Below, piece after piece: positions 7,366-15,991 of a stretch of 64,000 nt of DNA. Position 1 is the first letter of the stretch. Every line of letters starts with the position of its first letter. The DNA comes from Sphingopyxis sp. TUF1. Its GTDB lineage: Bacteria; Pseudomonadota; Alphaproteobacteria; Sphingomonadales; Sphingomonadaceae. The notes beneath the pieces were generated by a model. That model did no database searches, was not told the origin of the DNA, and saw only the letters and a list, made by a program, of their open reading frames with translations. A program made the translations under genes and the position numbers. The stretch covers positions 1,240,001 to 1,304,000 of the forward strand of contig NZ_CP144683.1 in assembly GCF_036687315.1 (NCBI RefSeq), read 5' to 3'.

Positions 7366-9270
7366 ATGGCCAAAGTGATCGGGATCGACCTCGGCACCAC
7401 GAACAGCTGCGTCGCGGTGATGGAAGGCGGCAAGCCCAAGGTTATCGAAAATGTCGAAGGCACGCGCACGACGCCCTCGATCGTCGCCTTTGCCAAGGAC
7501 GGCGAGCGGCTGATCGGCCAGCCGGCGAAGCGCCAGGCGGTGACCAACCCCGAAAACACCGTGTTCGCGGTAAAGCGCCTGATCGGGCGCCGCTTCGACG
7601 ATCCGATGACCAAGAAGGACATGGAGCTCGTCCCCTATTCGATCGTCAAGGGATCGAACGGCGACGCGTGGGTCAAGGCGGGCGGCGAGGATTATTCGCC
7701 GTCGCAGATCAGCGCCTTCATCCTTCAGAAGATGAAGGAAACCGCCGAAGCCTATCTGGGCGAAAAGGTCGAGCAGGCGGTCATCACCGTCCCCGCCTAC
7801 TTCAACGACGCGCAGCGCCAGGCGACGAAGGACGCGGGCAAGATCGCGGGCCTCGAAGTGCTGCGCATCATCAACGAGCCGACCGCGGCCGCGCTCGCCT
7901 ATGGTCTCGACAAGTCGGAGAACAAGACGATCGCGGTCTATGACCTCGGCGGCGGTACGTTCGACATTTCGGTGCTTGAAGTCGGCGACGGCGTGTTCGA
8001 GGTGAAGTCGACCAACGGCGACACCTTCCTCGGCGGTGAAGATTTCGACTCCAAGCTCGTCGAGTTCCTGGCCGACACGTTCAAGAAGGACGAAGGCATC
8101 GACCTGCGCGGCGACAAATTGGCGCTGCAACGCCTGAAGGAAGCCGCCGAAAAGGCGAAGATCGAGCTGTCGTCGGCCGCGACGACCGAGGTCAACCTGC
8201 CCTTCATCACCGCCGACGCCAACGGGCCGAAGCATCTGGTCAAGACGATCACGCGCGCCGACCTTGAAAAGCTGGTCGAGGATCTGGTCAAGCGCACGCT
8301 TGAACCGTGCAAGAAGGCGATCAAGGACGCCGGCATTTCGGCGAACGAGATCGACGAAGTCGTCCTGGTGGGCGGCATGACGCGGATGCCGCGCGTGCGC
8401 GAAGTCGTGAAGGACTTCTTTGGCAAGGAACCGCACACCGGCGTGAACCCCGACGAAGTCGTCGCGATCGGCGCCGCGATCCAGGCCGGCGTGCTGCAGG
8501 GCGACGTCAAGGACGTGCTGCTGCTCGACGTAACCCCGCTGAGCCTCGGCATCGAGACGCTGGGCGGCATCATGACCAAGATGATCGACCGCAACACGAC
8601 GATCCCGACCAAGAAGTCGCAGGTCTATTCGACCGCCGACGACAATCAGTCGGCGGTGACGATCCGCGTGTTCCAGGGCGAGCGCGAAATGGCGGCGGAC
8701 AACAAGCTGCTGGGCCAGTTCGACCTCGTCGGCATCCCGCCCGCGCCGCGCGGCGTGCCGCAGATCGAGGTGACCTTCGACATCGACGCCAACGGCATCG
8801 TGTCGGTCCACGCCAAGGACAAGGGCACGGGCAAGGAACAGCAGATCAAGATTCAGGCCTCGGGCGGCCTCAGCGACGCGGACATCGACCAGATGGTCAA
8901 GGACGCCGAACAGTTCGCCGAAGAGGACAAGCAGCGTCGCGAAGCGGCCGAGGCGAAGAACAACGCCGAAAGCCTGATCCATTCGACCGAACGCCAGATC
9001 GCCGAACATGGCGACAAGGTCGATAGCGCGCTGAAGTCCGAGATCGAAGCCGCGATTGCCGAAGCCAAGACCGCGGTCGAGGGCGGCGACGCCGCGGCGA
9101 TGACCGAAAAGGCCGGCGCGCTGGCGCAGGTTGCGATGAAGCTGGGCCAGGCGATCTACGAAAAGGAACAGCAGGCGGCGGCATCGCCCGACGCCGACGC
9201 TGGCGAGAGCAAGGCCGACGAAGATGTCGTCGATGCCGAATTCTCCGAAGTCGAAGACGACAAGAAGTAA
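7366..9270 (+). CDS. dnaK: Molecular chaperone DnaK (Hsp70)
   Basis: This 634-residue protein begins with the Hsp70 signature [13 protein letters not shown]. Further signatures are [15 protein letters not shown] (about 197) and [17 protein letters not shown] (about 333). The nucleotide-binding domain covers about 1-385, the substrate-binding domain to about 505, then the helical lid and an acidic Ala/Asp/Glu tail. It refolds proteins in the cytoplasm with DnaJ (encoded next) and GrpE (not in the window). A sigma-32-type promoter precedes it, consistent with heat induction. Confidence 0.99.
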   Translation: MAKVIGIDLGTTNSCVAVMEGGKPKVIENVEGTRTTPSIVAFAKDGERLIGQPAKRQAVTNPENTVFAVKRLIGRRFDDPMTKKDMELVPYSIVKGSNGDAWVKAGGEDYSPSQISAFILQKMKETAEAYLGEKVEQAVITVPAYFNDAQRQATKDAGKIAGLEVLRIINEPTAAALAYGLDKSENKTIAVYDLGGGTFDISVLEVGDGVFEVKSTNGDTFLGGEDFDSKLVEFLADTFKKDEGIDLRGDKLALQRLKEAAEKAKIELSSAATTEVNLPFITADANGPKHLVKTITRADLEKLVEDLVKRTLEPCKKAIKDAGISANEIDEVVLVGGMTRMPRVREVVKDFFGKEPHTGVNPDEVVAIGAAIQAGVLQGDVKDVLLLDVTPLSLGIETLGGIMTKMIDRNTTIPTKKSQVYSTADDNQSAVTIRVFQGEREMAADNKLLGQFDLVGIPPAPRGVPQIEVTFDIDANGIVSVHAKDKGTGKEQQIKIQASGGLSDADIDQMVKDAEQFAEEDKQRREAAEAKNNAESLIHSTERQIAEHGDKVDSALKSEIEAAIAEAKTAVEGGDAAAMTEKAGALAQVAMKLGQAIYEKEQQAAASPDADAGESKADEDVVDAEFSEVEDDKK

Positions 9271-9281
9271 GAATGATCTTC

Positions 9282-9368
9282 ACCCGTCATGCCAGCGAAA
9301 GCTGGCATCGCTCTCGGCAAGGCGTCGCCGGACCGACAGCGACCCCAGCTTTCGCTGGGGTGACGGGT
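9282..9368. repeat. Inverted repeat between dnaK and dnaJ
   Basis: CACCCGTCATGCCAGCGAAAG and its near complement CTTTCGCTGGGGTGACGGG, with an inner CCAGCGAAAGCTGG hairpin, fill almost the whole dnaK-dnaJ gap. It may lower read-through and set the DnaK:DnaJ ratio, or mark the dnaK transcript end. Confidence 0.75.
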
Positions 9369-9388
9369 TGAAGAAGGGGCTTTGACGC

Positions 9389-10507
9389 ATGTCTCTCGAC
9401 ATCGATTATTATGAATTGCTCGAATGCGATCGCGGCGCCGACGAAGCGACGCTGAAGGCGAGCTATCGCAAGCTCGCGATGAAATATCACCCCGACAAGA
9501 ATCCGGGGTGTCAGGACAGCGAAGCGCGCTTCAAGGCGATCAGCGAGGCTTATGACTGCCTGCGCGATCCGCAGAAACGCGCCGCTTACGATCGGTTCGG
9601 CAAAACCGGCGGCCCCAATGGCTTCGGCGGCGGGCAGGCCGATTTCGGCGACATCGGCGATATTTTCGAGTCGATCTTTGGCTCGGCGTTCGGCGGGGCG
9701 CGCCAGCAGCGTGGCCCCGCGCGCGGCGCTGACCTGCGCTATGACATGGAAATCCGGCTCGAGGACGCCTTCGCCGGGGTGACGCGTGATATCGAGGTCG
9801 ATGTCGCCGCGCGCTGCGACGCGTGCGACGGGTCGGGTGCCAAGCCCGGCACCTCGACGCATCGCTGTTCGACCTGTGCGGGGCATGGCAAGGTGCGTGC
9901 GCAGCAGGGTTTCTTCATGGTCGAGCGCACCTGCCCGGCGTGTCAGGGCGCGGGCGAAGTCATCGCCGATCCGTGCAATACATGCCATGGCGAGGGCCGC
10001 GTCGACCGGCGAAAGACGCTGACCGTCAACATCCCCGCCGGGGTGGACGAAGGCACGCGCATCCGCCTGTCGGGCGAGGGTGAGAGCGGCGCGCGCGGCG
10101 CCGCGCCCGGCGATCTTTACATCTTCCTCCACATGGCGCGGCACAAGGTCTTCGAGCGCGAGGGGACGACCTTGTTCACGCGCGCGCCGATCAGCTTCAC
10201 GACCGCGGCGCTCGGCGGCGAGATTAGCATTCCGGGGCTCGACGGCCGCAAACACGACATCACCATCCCTGCAGGCATCCAGTCGGGCAAGCAACTGCGC
10301 CAGCGCGGCGCGGGGATGCCCGTGCTCAACGGCCGCGGCCACGGCGACCTCGTCGTCCAGATCGACGTCGAAACGCCGACACGGCTCACCGCGAAGCAAA
10401 AGGAATTGCTGCAAGCGTTCCGCGAGACCGAAACGGGTGAGGAATGCCCCGCGAGCCAAGGCTTTTTCGGGCGCATCAAGGATATGTGGGACGATTTGAC
10501 GGATTGA
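9389..10507 (+). CDS. dnaJ: Co-chaperone DnaJ (Hsp40, type I)
   Basis: This 372-residue protein has the full type I layout: J domain with HPD at residues 34-36, Gly/Phe linker at about 72-112, four CxxCxGxG zinc repeats at about 147-215 (CDACDGSG, CSTCAGHG, CPACQGAG, CNTCHGEG), then two beta-barrel substrate domains. It stimulates DnaK ATPase. It lies 118 bases after dnaK, with an inverted repeat between them and no obvious promoter of its own. Confidence 0.98.
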   Translation: MSLDIDYYELLECDRGADEATLKASYRKLAMKYHPDKNPGCQDSEARFKAISEAYDCLRDPQKRAAYDRFGKTGGPNGFGGGQADFGDIGDIFESIFGSAFGGARQQRGPARGADLRYDMEIRLEDAFAGVTRDIEVDVAARCDACDGSGAKPGTSTHRCSTCAGHGKVRAQQGFFMVERTCPACQGAGEVIADPCNTCHGEGRVDRRKTLTVNIPAGVDEGTRIRLSGEGESGARGAAPGDLYIFLHMARHKVFEREGTTLFTRAPISFTTAALGGEISIPGLDGRKHDITIPAGIQSGKQLRQRGAGMPVLNGRGHGDLVVQIDVETPTRLTAKQKELLQAFRETETGEECPASQGFFGRIKDMWDDLTD

Positions 10508-10515
10508 TCGGGACA

Positions 10516-10650
10516 ACCCCTCCCCTTCAGGGGAGGGGCAGAGAGACTTGGTCCGGCGTAGCCGGGCCTTAGTCGAGCGGGGTGGGGGCCATCGGCCTTG
10601 CGCAACCTCGACAGCCCCCAACCCCAACCCCTCCCCTGAAGGGGAGGGGC
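10516..10650. repeat. CCCCTCCCCTTCAGGGGAGGGG palindrome pair
   Basis: Two units centred on CTCCCCTTCAGGGGAG face each other across about 90 bases, between convergent dnaJ and the patatin gene. The second unit abuts the patatin stop codon. The stems are strong but not followed by a T-run, so a role as bidirectional terminator is only plausible. Confidence 0.75.
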
Positions 10651-12969
10651 TTAAAGGGTGCCAATCTCTTCCCGCAATTCGGCAATCAGCGCCTTCACTT
10701 TCGGCAACCGAGCCTCCTCTTCGTCGAGGATCGCGTGGAAGGCCTGCCGCTTGAACGCCGCAAGCTCCGCCGCGGGCACTGCGCCCTCGCCGGTAACGCT
10801 CGACGCCACAATGTCGATCAACCGGTCGGCGCCGTGGAGACGACCCCAGAGATAGTCATTCTCGCGGTAGGCGCGGCTGAAGAAGGCGCCGAAGCTGTTG
10901 AACTCGATCCCCTTCAGCATCGCCGCCGCGCCGCCGCTGCGGATTGCGGTCGCGTCCGACGGCGAGATGCGGTCGATCTTGATCGGATCATATTCGTCGA
11001 ACCCCTCGCCCTGAAGCAGCGGCAGGGTCGCGATGTCGTAAAAGGGATAGCCCAGATAGGCGAGCAGCAGCACGCGCCGGTCGTCCTTCGGCATCGCGGC
11101 GAGCCCCGTTGCGATCAGCGCATCGGCTTCGCCGTCGACGATCGCGAGATCGCGGCGCGCGGCGATCGCGTCGATCCAGTCGCCCGGCCCGGCGTCGGCG
11201 GGGAGGTCGAGGTTGGCGAGCCAGCTGTCCCCCTGCCGGTCGAGATAGAGGCCGAGCGCCGCAAAAATCGCCTCGCGCATCGCGTCGCACGCGGGGTCGC
11301 GCGCGTCGCGCGTCGCCTCGACCGACGTATCGAGTTCGCGCGCCAGGAAGCGCAGGCGGCGGATGCGAAAGCCAAGGTCGTGGGTGCGGAAAAAGCTGAT
11401 CGCATCGCCGCTCGCCCCTGCACCCTTCTTCCCCGAAATCCGGTCGAGCCCGCGCGCGCGCACCTCGTCCCACAAGGCAAGGCGGCGGTTCGACTGGTGG
11501 ATCGCGCCTTCAGCGGGGTGCAGCCGGTCGATCAGCCGCGCGAGTTCCTCGACCACCGCCGACAGCTTGAGATGACCATAAGGCGCAAAGGCGAAACCCG
11601 CACGCGCTGCCGCCTGCTCCTGCGCCTTGGCGCGCCATTTCTGGAGCCGCGCGGGGGTCGGCGTGTCGAGGAAAAAGGTCGTGCCGAACAGCGCCGCGAC
11701 CTGTTCCTCGACTTCGACCTTCATCGCATCGACGATATGCTGCATCCGGCGGATTCGCCGCGACATGCCCTCAATCGCTTCAACATTATCGCGGATCGGC
11801 TGTTCGCGGGGAATTTCCGACAGCGCGCCAAGAATCGTCGGCACGAAACCTGGCAGCCGCGGCTCGTCGCCCTCGGCGGCGTCGCCGGGCCTGCCGAAGC
11901 TGATCGAGCGAAAGTCGGGCTTGGGGTCGATATAGACGAAGCGGCGGTCGATTTCGCGCCGCGCGGGGCGCTGCTTCAGCGCCGCGATGGCGGGGCGGAA
12001 GGGCGCGTTGGCGAGCACCGACCCGTCGATCAGCACACGGTCGGCGGGGTCACCCGCTTCGCCCGGCGGCAATTGCGCGCGCACAAAGGCGTCGCGGCCG
12101 GGCCAGTCCAGCGCGCGCTTTTCGAGCACGCGGTCGATTTCGCGCAATGTGAAGGGCGGGAAGGCGCCCGGAAAGCTGGCGGTCGCGCGCGCCGCCGCGG
12201 CGAGTCCCGGCACGTCGTCGAGCCGCTTGCCCGCACGGCCATCCTCGCGGAAATGCAGGATCAGCCGATGCTCGTCCTCGGTCACGCGCGGCGGACTGTT
12301 GAGCGCGAGCGGGACGCTGTGCCCCGCGAAATCGGTGACCGACACGAACAGGTCGACGGGCTGGCCGTCCGGCACCAGCACCGGCCCGCGCGGCGCCGCA
12401 TCCATCGCGGCAAAGGCGTCGAAGAGCAGGTGCGAGAAGGTTTCGCCGCCAAAGGGCGGTTCGAACCAGCGCGCGCGCACAAAGCGCGACAGCTTGGCGC
12501 GCACCTCGTCCTGCGCCGTTTCGCCGACGGTGCGGTCGATGCTGTTGCCGCGCCGCTTCATCGCCCAGCCGGCGATCGGCACCGCCCAGAATTTGGTCAT
12601 TTTCGACAGCGGCCGCGCGTCGGGATCGAGCAGATTGTCGACGTCGGCGCTGCCCAGCCAAAGATCGGTGAGCGGTTCGAGCGATTCGCCGGTCGCCAGC
12701 GCGCGTGCGAGGAAGATGCCGTTGATGCCGCCCGCGCTCGCGCCCGCGATAATATCGGTAAAGACGCGCAGCCGCACATTGCTGCGCGCCGCGATCGCCT
12801 CCAGCAGGTCGCGATAGACCGCGCCCGCACCGCCGATGTCGCCGCCATCGTGATAGGCGCGCGACGCCGCGGCGAGCCGCCACACTTCCTTGGTCACGCC
12901 GTGCATATAGACGGCAAGGCTGATGCCGCCGTAGCAAATCAGGGCGAAGCGCAATTCCTTTTCCCGCAT
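10651..12969 (-). CDS. Patatin-like phospholipase (long form, DUF3376-type)
   Basis: This 772-residue protein has an N-terminal patatin domain. The oxyanion block is near residues 11-16 (CYGGIS), the nucleophile elbow GASAG puts Ser78 in place, and the catalytic Asp is in IDGSVLANAPF at about 315. The remaining roughly 400 residues are helical and typical of the long bacterial DUF3376-type patatins. It should hydrolyse acyl esters of phospholipids; substrate and location are unknown. No signal peptide is seen. It is convergent with dnaJ and the last gene of a minus-strand run. Confidence 0.88.
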   Translation of the reverse strand: MREKELRFALICYGGISLAVYMHGVTKEVWRLAAASRAYHDGGDIGGAGAVYRDLLEAIAARSNVRLRVFTDIIAGASAGGINGIFLARALATGESLEPLTDLWLGSADVDNLLDPDARPLSKMTKFWAVPIAGWAMKRRGNSIDRTVGETAQDEVRAKLSRFVRARWFEPPFGGETFSHLLFDAFAAMDAAPRGPVLVPDGQPVDLFVSVTDFAGHSVPLALNSPPRVTEDEHRLILHFREDGRAGKRLDDVPGLAAAARATASFPGAFPPFTLREIDRVLEKRALDWPGRDAFVRAQLPPGEAGDPADRVLIDGSVLANAPFRPAIAALKQRPARREIDRRFVYIDPKPDFRSISFGRPGDAAEGDEPRLPGFVPTILGALSEIPREQPIRDNVEAIEGMSRRIRRMQHIVDAMKVEVEEQVAALFGTTFFLDTPTPARLQKWRAKAQEQAAARAGFAFAPYGHLKLSAVVEELARLIDRLHPAEGAIHQSNRRLALWDEVRARGLDRISGKKGAGASGDAISFFRTHDLGFRIRRLRFLARELDTSVEATRDARDPACDAMREAIFAALGLYLDRQGDSWLANLDLPADAGPGDWIDAIAARRDLAIVDGEADALIATGLAAMPKDDRRVLLLAYLGYPFYDIATLPLLQGEGFDEYDPIKIDRISPSDATAIRSGGAAAMLKGIEFNSFGAFFSRAYRENDYLWGRLHGADRLIDIVASSVTGEGAVPAAELAAFKRQAFHAILDEEEARLPKVKALIAELREEIGTL

Positions 12970-13002
12970 GATCCGGGTGATAGCGCGGTTTCGCGCTTCG
13001 CG

Positions 13003-13461
13003 TCACCCCGTACGGCGCGCCAGCCAGACCCCCGCGATCATCAGCACGATCCCGGCGATACGCTTCAGGTCGATCGCCGATCGCATCGCGCCGAACAGGC
13101 CATAATGGTCGATTGTCGCCGCGCTGACGAGTTGCCCGACGAGCACGAAGAAGATCGCGTTGCCGACGCCGAACCGCGGAGCGATGAAAGTCACGGCGAT
13201 CACATAGAAGGCAACGAACAACCCGCCGAAATAGAAATGCGCGGGGATGTCCCCGCCGAAGCGTACCGCGCCGAGCGACCCGGTCATCAGCGCGCCCGCG
13301 GCGGCGATCAGGAACGCGAGGCCGAAGAGGATCATCGACGCCGCCATCGGGCTGCCGAGCCGTGCACCGAGCCCGCCGTTCAACGCGGCGAGGACCGGGA
13401 TTCCGACCCCGGTCAGAAACATGATCGCGGCAAAGGCGGGTGCGGCGTTGTTTGCGGTCAT
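13003..13461 (-). CDS. YdcZ-family (DMT/EamA-like) membrane protein
   Basis: This 152-residue protein has about five hydrophobic helices, starting FAAIMFLTGVGIPVLAALNG and ending GIVLMIAGVWLARRTG. This is the pattern of the DUF606/YdcZ family of small DMT-superfamily transporters, which often work as inverted dimers. The substrate is unknown. The start at MTANNAAPAF is chosen because the upstream extension is not hydrophobic and overlaps the GST gene. It lies 14 bases after the GST stop, so the two are probably cotranscribed. Confidence 0.8.
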   Translation of the reverse strand: MTANNAAPAFAAIMFLTGVGIPVLAALNGGLGARLGSPMAASMILFGLAFLIAAAGALMTGSLGAVRFGGDIPAHFYFGGLFVAFYVIAVTFIAPRFGVGNAIFFVLVGQLVSAATIDHYGLFGAMRSAIDLKRIAGIVLMIAGVWLARRTG

Positions 13462-13475
13462 CGGATCGACCCCGC

Positions 13476-14087
13476 TCACGCCGCCAGCGGCACGGCGGAC
13501 CACCCGGGCATCGACGGAAAGCCGGGCAGTGCGGCGATGCGGCGCGTCCAGTCGCGGATGCGCGGCCATGCGTCGAGATCGATCCCGCCGTCGGGCGCAA
13601 GAGCAAGATAGGGGCTCGCGGCAATGTCGGCGATCGTCAGCCGGTCGCCGACGAGCCAGTCGCGCGCCACCAGATGCGCTTCGACGACGGGCAGAATGCG
13701 CACCGCAACGGCCGCCGCACGATCCCGATCGATCGACCAGCCGAACAGCCGCTCAGCGCGCAGCAGCGCGGGGCCGTTGAAAATCTCGTTCGCCGAATGC
13801 GACAACCACACCATGATCGCGCCGCGTTCCTCGGGCGTGCGCCCGTCCCATTCGCCGGGGCGGTGGCGCGCGGCGAGATAGGCGATGATCGCCTGGCTGT
13901 CGCGCAGCACGAAATCGCCTTCGACATAGACGGGAATCTGCGCCAGCGGATTGAGTGCGCGAAAGGCCTCGCTCTGCCGTATGGCAGCATCGGCGGCCTC
14001 CTCACGCCAGTCGAGACCGAGGAAGCCGAGCGCCATGCGCACCTTGTGCGCGTTGCCGGACATTGCGGAACCATAAAGGCGGATCAT
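13476..14087 (-). CDS. Glutathione S-transferase family protein
   Basis: This 203-residue protein has an N-terminal thioredoxin-like domain (MIRLYGSAMSGNAHKVRMAL, with the conserved cis-Pro region QIPVYV and the glutathione-binding DSQAI at about 63-67) and an all-helical C-terminal domain with DRLTIADI. It would conjugate or reduce electrophiles with glutathione; Ser10 of SGNAHK is the candidate catalytic residue. An AGGGGAG motif precedes the ATG with seven bases of spacing. It sits two bases after the PNPOx-like gene, so they form one operon. Confidence 0.9.
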   Translation of the reverse strand: MIRLYGSAMSGNAHKVRMALGFLGLDWREEAADAAIRQSEAFRALNPLAQIPVYVEGDFVLRDSQAIIAYLAARHRPGEWDGRTPEERGAIMVWLSHSANEIFNGPALLRAERLFGWSIDRDRAAAVAVRILPVVEAHLVARDWLVGDRLTIADIAASPYLALAPDGGIDLDAWPRIRDWTRRIAALPGFPSMPGWSAVPLAA

Positions 14088-14089
14088 CG

Positions 14090-14716
14090 TCAGACTCCCC
14101 TGGGTTGGGCGCGCAGCGCGGCAAGTTCGGCGCGCAGCTGGTTGAGTTCGGCCGCCATCGGGCGGATCGCGGCAGAAATTTCGGCTTCGGTGAAGCGCGG
14201 GGTAATGTGCTGCGAGCAATTCCATTCCCAGCCGATGACATCGACGAAGAAGGTGCGCTCGGGCGTCGCGCGATAGCCCTGGGGCATCAGCGCGGTGACC
14301 GCGGCGGGATCGTCGGCAAGCTCGACGATGCTGGCATGACCGACGAGTTTCAGCCGGTCGCGGTTCGGATAATCCATGAGGAACAGCGACACGCGGTCGT
14401 TGCCCGCGAGGTTCGCGGTGCTGATATATTGCTTGTTGCCGCGATAATCGGCGAAACCGATGCGGTTGCCCGAAATGTGCCGCAGGAAACCGGCCGGGCC
14501 GCCGCGATGCTGCATATAGGGCCAGCCCTCGGCATTGACGCTCGCCATATAGAAGCTGTCGCGCTGCGCGATGAAAGCGATTTCCTTGGCGGTCAGTTCA
14601 TCGGGGGTGCCGTCGGCACCGGCGTCCATTTTCAGATAGGACGCGCGCGAGCCATGGCGCTCCTGCAAGGCCTTGACCGCATCGTCGAACAGCGTGTGCC
14701 GGTAGTTGCGTGCCAT
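14090..14716 (-). CDS. Pyridoxamine 5'-phosphate oxidase-like FMN-binding protein
   Basis: This 208-residue protein has a split-barrel flavin reductase/PNPOx fold: FIAQRDSFYMASVNAEGWPY, then GFLRHISGNRIGFADYRGNKQ and DRVSLFLMDYPNRDRLKLVG. Such proteins bind FMN or F420 and reduce small molecules or act in general stress. The final 30 residues form a helical Ala/Glu/Leu-rich tail. It is the first gene of a minus-strand operon with GST and the YdcZ-like protein, and is divergent from a LysR regulator that may control it. Confidence 0.85.
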   Translation of the reverse strand: MARNYRHTLFDDAVKALQERHGSRASYLKMDAGADGTPDELTAKEIAFIAQRDSFYMASVNAEGWPYMQHRGGPAGFLRHISGNRIGFADYRGNKQYISTANLAGNDRVSLFLMDYPNRDRLKLVGHASIVELADDPAAVTALMPQGYRATPERTFFVDVIGWEWNCSQHITPRFTEAEISAAIRPMAAELNQLRAELAALRAQPRGV

Positions 14717-14807
14717 AGTCCTGCCTCCAACGGGTCAGCGAACAGAGGCCTTTCGGGTGAGAGGGGGACCGCCTCCGTTCGCAGCATCGATGTGGGATAT
14801 TGCGATG

Positions 14808-14856
14808 GATGTGATAATCAGCGAAGATTGAACATCTTAATTCCGATAAATGGAAT
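14808..14856. promoter_or_regulatory. Candidate LysR operator region
   Basis: Two inverted repeats lie in the divergent gap: GATGT (14808-14812) with ACATC (14832-14836), and ATTCC (14840-14844) with GGAAT (14852-14856), the latter with a seven-base loop. The region is locally AT-rich. LysR regulators usually bind such sites between themselves and a divergent target; the second repeat ends four bases before the LysR ATG. Confidence 0.5.
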
Positions 14857-14860
14857 AATC

Positions 14861-15751
14861 ATGGACCGGTTGCTGACGCTGAAAATGTTCGTCGCGGTGG
14901 CGAGCGAGGGCGGATTTGCCGCGGCGGCGCGCAAGCTCGGCAGCTCGCCGCCCGCCGTCACGCGGGGGATCGCGGCGCTCGAGGCGCGGTTGGCGACGAC
15001 ACTGTTCCATCGCTCGACGCGCGCGGTCGCGCTGACCGATGCCGGCGCGGCATTTCTGGGTGAGGCGCAGCGCATCCTGGCCGATCTGGCAGGCGCCGAG
15101 CGCGCGCTGCGCGGTGCCGCGGCGGCGCCGAGCGGCCAGCTCCACCTGACCGCACCGGTGATGTTCGGGCGGCTGCACGTGCTGCCGGTGGTCGATGCGA
15201 TGATGAGCGAGCACCGCGACCTCGCCGTGCGGATGATGCTCGTCGACCGCAATGTCCGCATCGTCGAGGAAGGGATCGACGTGGCGGTGCGGATCGGCGC
15301 GCTTTCCGATTCGGGGCTGAAGGCGGTGCGGATCGGCCGGGTGCGGCAAACGCTGGTCGCGAGCCCCGCCTATCTGGCGCGCCGCGGCACGCCGCAGACG
15401 GTCGCCGAGCTCAAGGAGCACGAACTGATCGGCACGATGGGACCGCGCTGGACGACCGAGTGGCAGTTCGCCGGCACGCGCTGGCGGCTGCCCGCGCCGC
15501 CGCGGCTGATCGTCAACACCGTCGACGGCGCGCTCGCGGCGGCCGAGGCGGGGCGGGGGATTGCGAATCTCTTGTCCTATCAGACCGCCGAGGCGATCGA
15601 CGCGGGGCGGCTGATCGCGCTGATGGAACGGGACCAGCCGCCCGAGCTGCCCGTCCATCTCCTGTTCGAACCGTCGCGCGCAGCGCTTCCCGCGGTGCGG
15701 CTGTTTATCGAAGCGATGCAGGCGCGGACGCGCATGGCCGGGCTGGGGTGA
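14861..15751 (+). CDS. LysR-family transcriptional regulator
   Basis: This 296-residue protein has an N-terminal winged helix-turn-helix (about 1-60; FVAVASEGGFAAAARKLG, SPPAVTRGIAALEARL) and a periplasmic-binding-like effector domain (about 90-290). The sequence is close to the family that controls oxidoreductases or GST-type detoxification genes. It is divergent from the PNPOx-GST-YdcZ operon, its likely target. The effector is unknown. The ATG at 14861 gives the canonical LysR N-terminus; the longer upstream ORF is an artefact of antisense coding. Confidence 0.92.
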   Translation: MDRLLTLKMFVAVASEGGFAAAARKLGSSPPAVTRGIAALEARLATTLFHRSTRAVALTDAGAAFLGEAQRILADLAGAERALRGAAAAPSGQLHLTAPVMFGRLHVLPVVDAMMSEHRDLAVRMMLVDRNVRIVEEGIDVAVRIGALSDSGLKAVRIGRVRQTLVASPAYLARRGTPQTVAELKEHELIGTMGPRWTTEWQFAGTRWRLPAPPRLIVNTVDGALAAAEAGRGIANLLSYQTAEAIDAGRLIALMERDQPPELPVHLLFEPSRAALPAVRLFIEAMQARTRMAGLG

Positions 15752-15801
15752 AGGGGAATGGCGGCTTTGGGTGGAGAGCGACCCGGACCCTCATTCCGTT
15801 C

Positions 15802-15872
15802 GTGTCGAGCGAAGTCGAGACACCCATCGACACCAAGCCTAGCCCGAGGGGCATCTCGACTTCGCTCGATGC
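15802..15872. repeat. Paired REP-like palindromes, TCGAGCGAAGTCGAGA type (inverted copy)
   Basis: The same two palindromes as at 3291-3360 appear in the opposite orientation, the ACAC-flanked unit first and the ATGC-flanked unit second. It lies between the LysR gene and the Fur-like site of the TonB receptor. Confidence 0.85.
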
Positions 15873-15946
15873 GAACGTTGGAGAGCGCGGCAACGGCAAC
15901 GACCGCCAACGACCTCACCCTCTCTTCCAATGAATCTCCTTGCCTT

Positions 15947-15961
15947 TGCGAATGTGTCGCA
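15947..15961. promoter_or_regulatory. Candidate Fur operator
   Basis: TGCGA-ATGTG-TCGCA is a perfect five-base inverted repeat, preceded by TT, and resembles alphaproteobacterial Fur boxes (TTGCGAAT...TCGCA). It lies 31 bases before the ATG of a TonB-dependent receptor, as expected for iron repression. Confidence 0.55.
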
Positions 15962-15991
15962 CTAGCGGCAGCTCCGAAACAGGAGTTGATA

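Noticed and set aside
6673..9009. Minus-strand open frame of 778 codons
   Set aside because: Most of it is antisense to dnaK; only the last 179 codons, encoding the copper chaperone, are real. High GC keeps antisense frames open.
10582..13611. Plus-strand open frame of 1009 codons
   Set aside because: Antisense to the patatin and YdcZ-like genes; Arg/Ala-rich composition with no domain.
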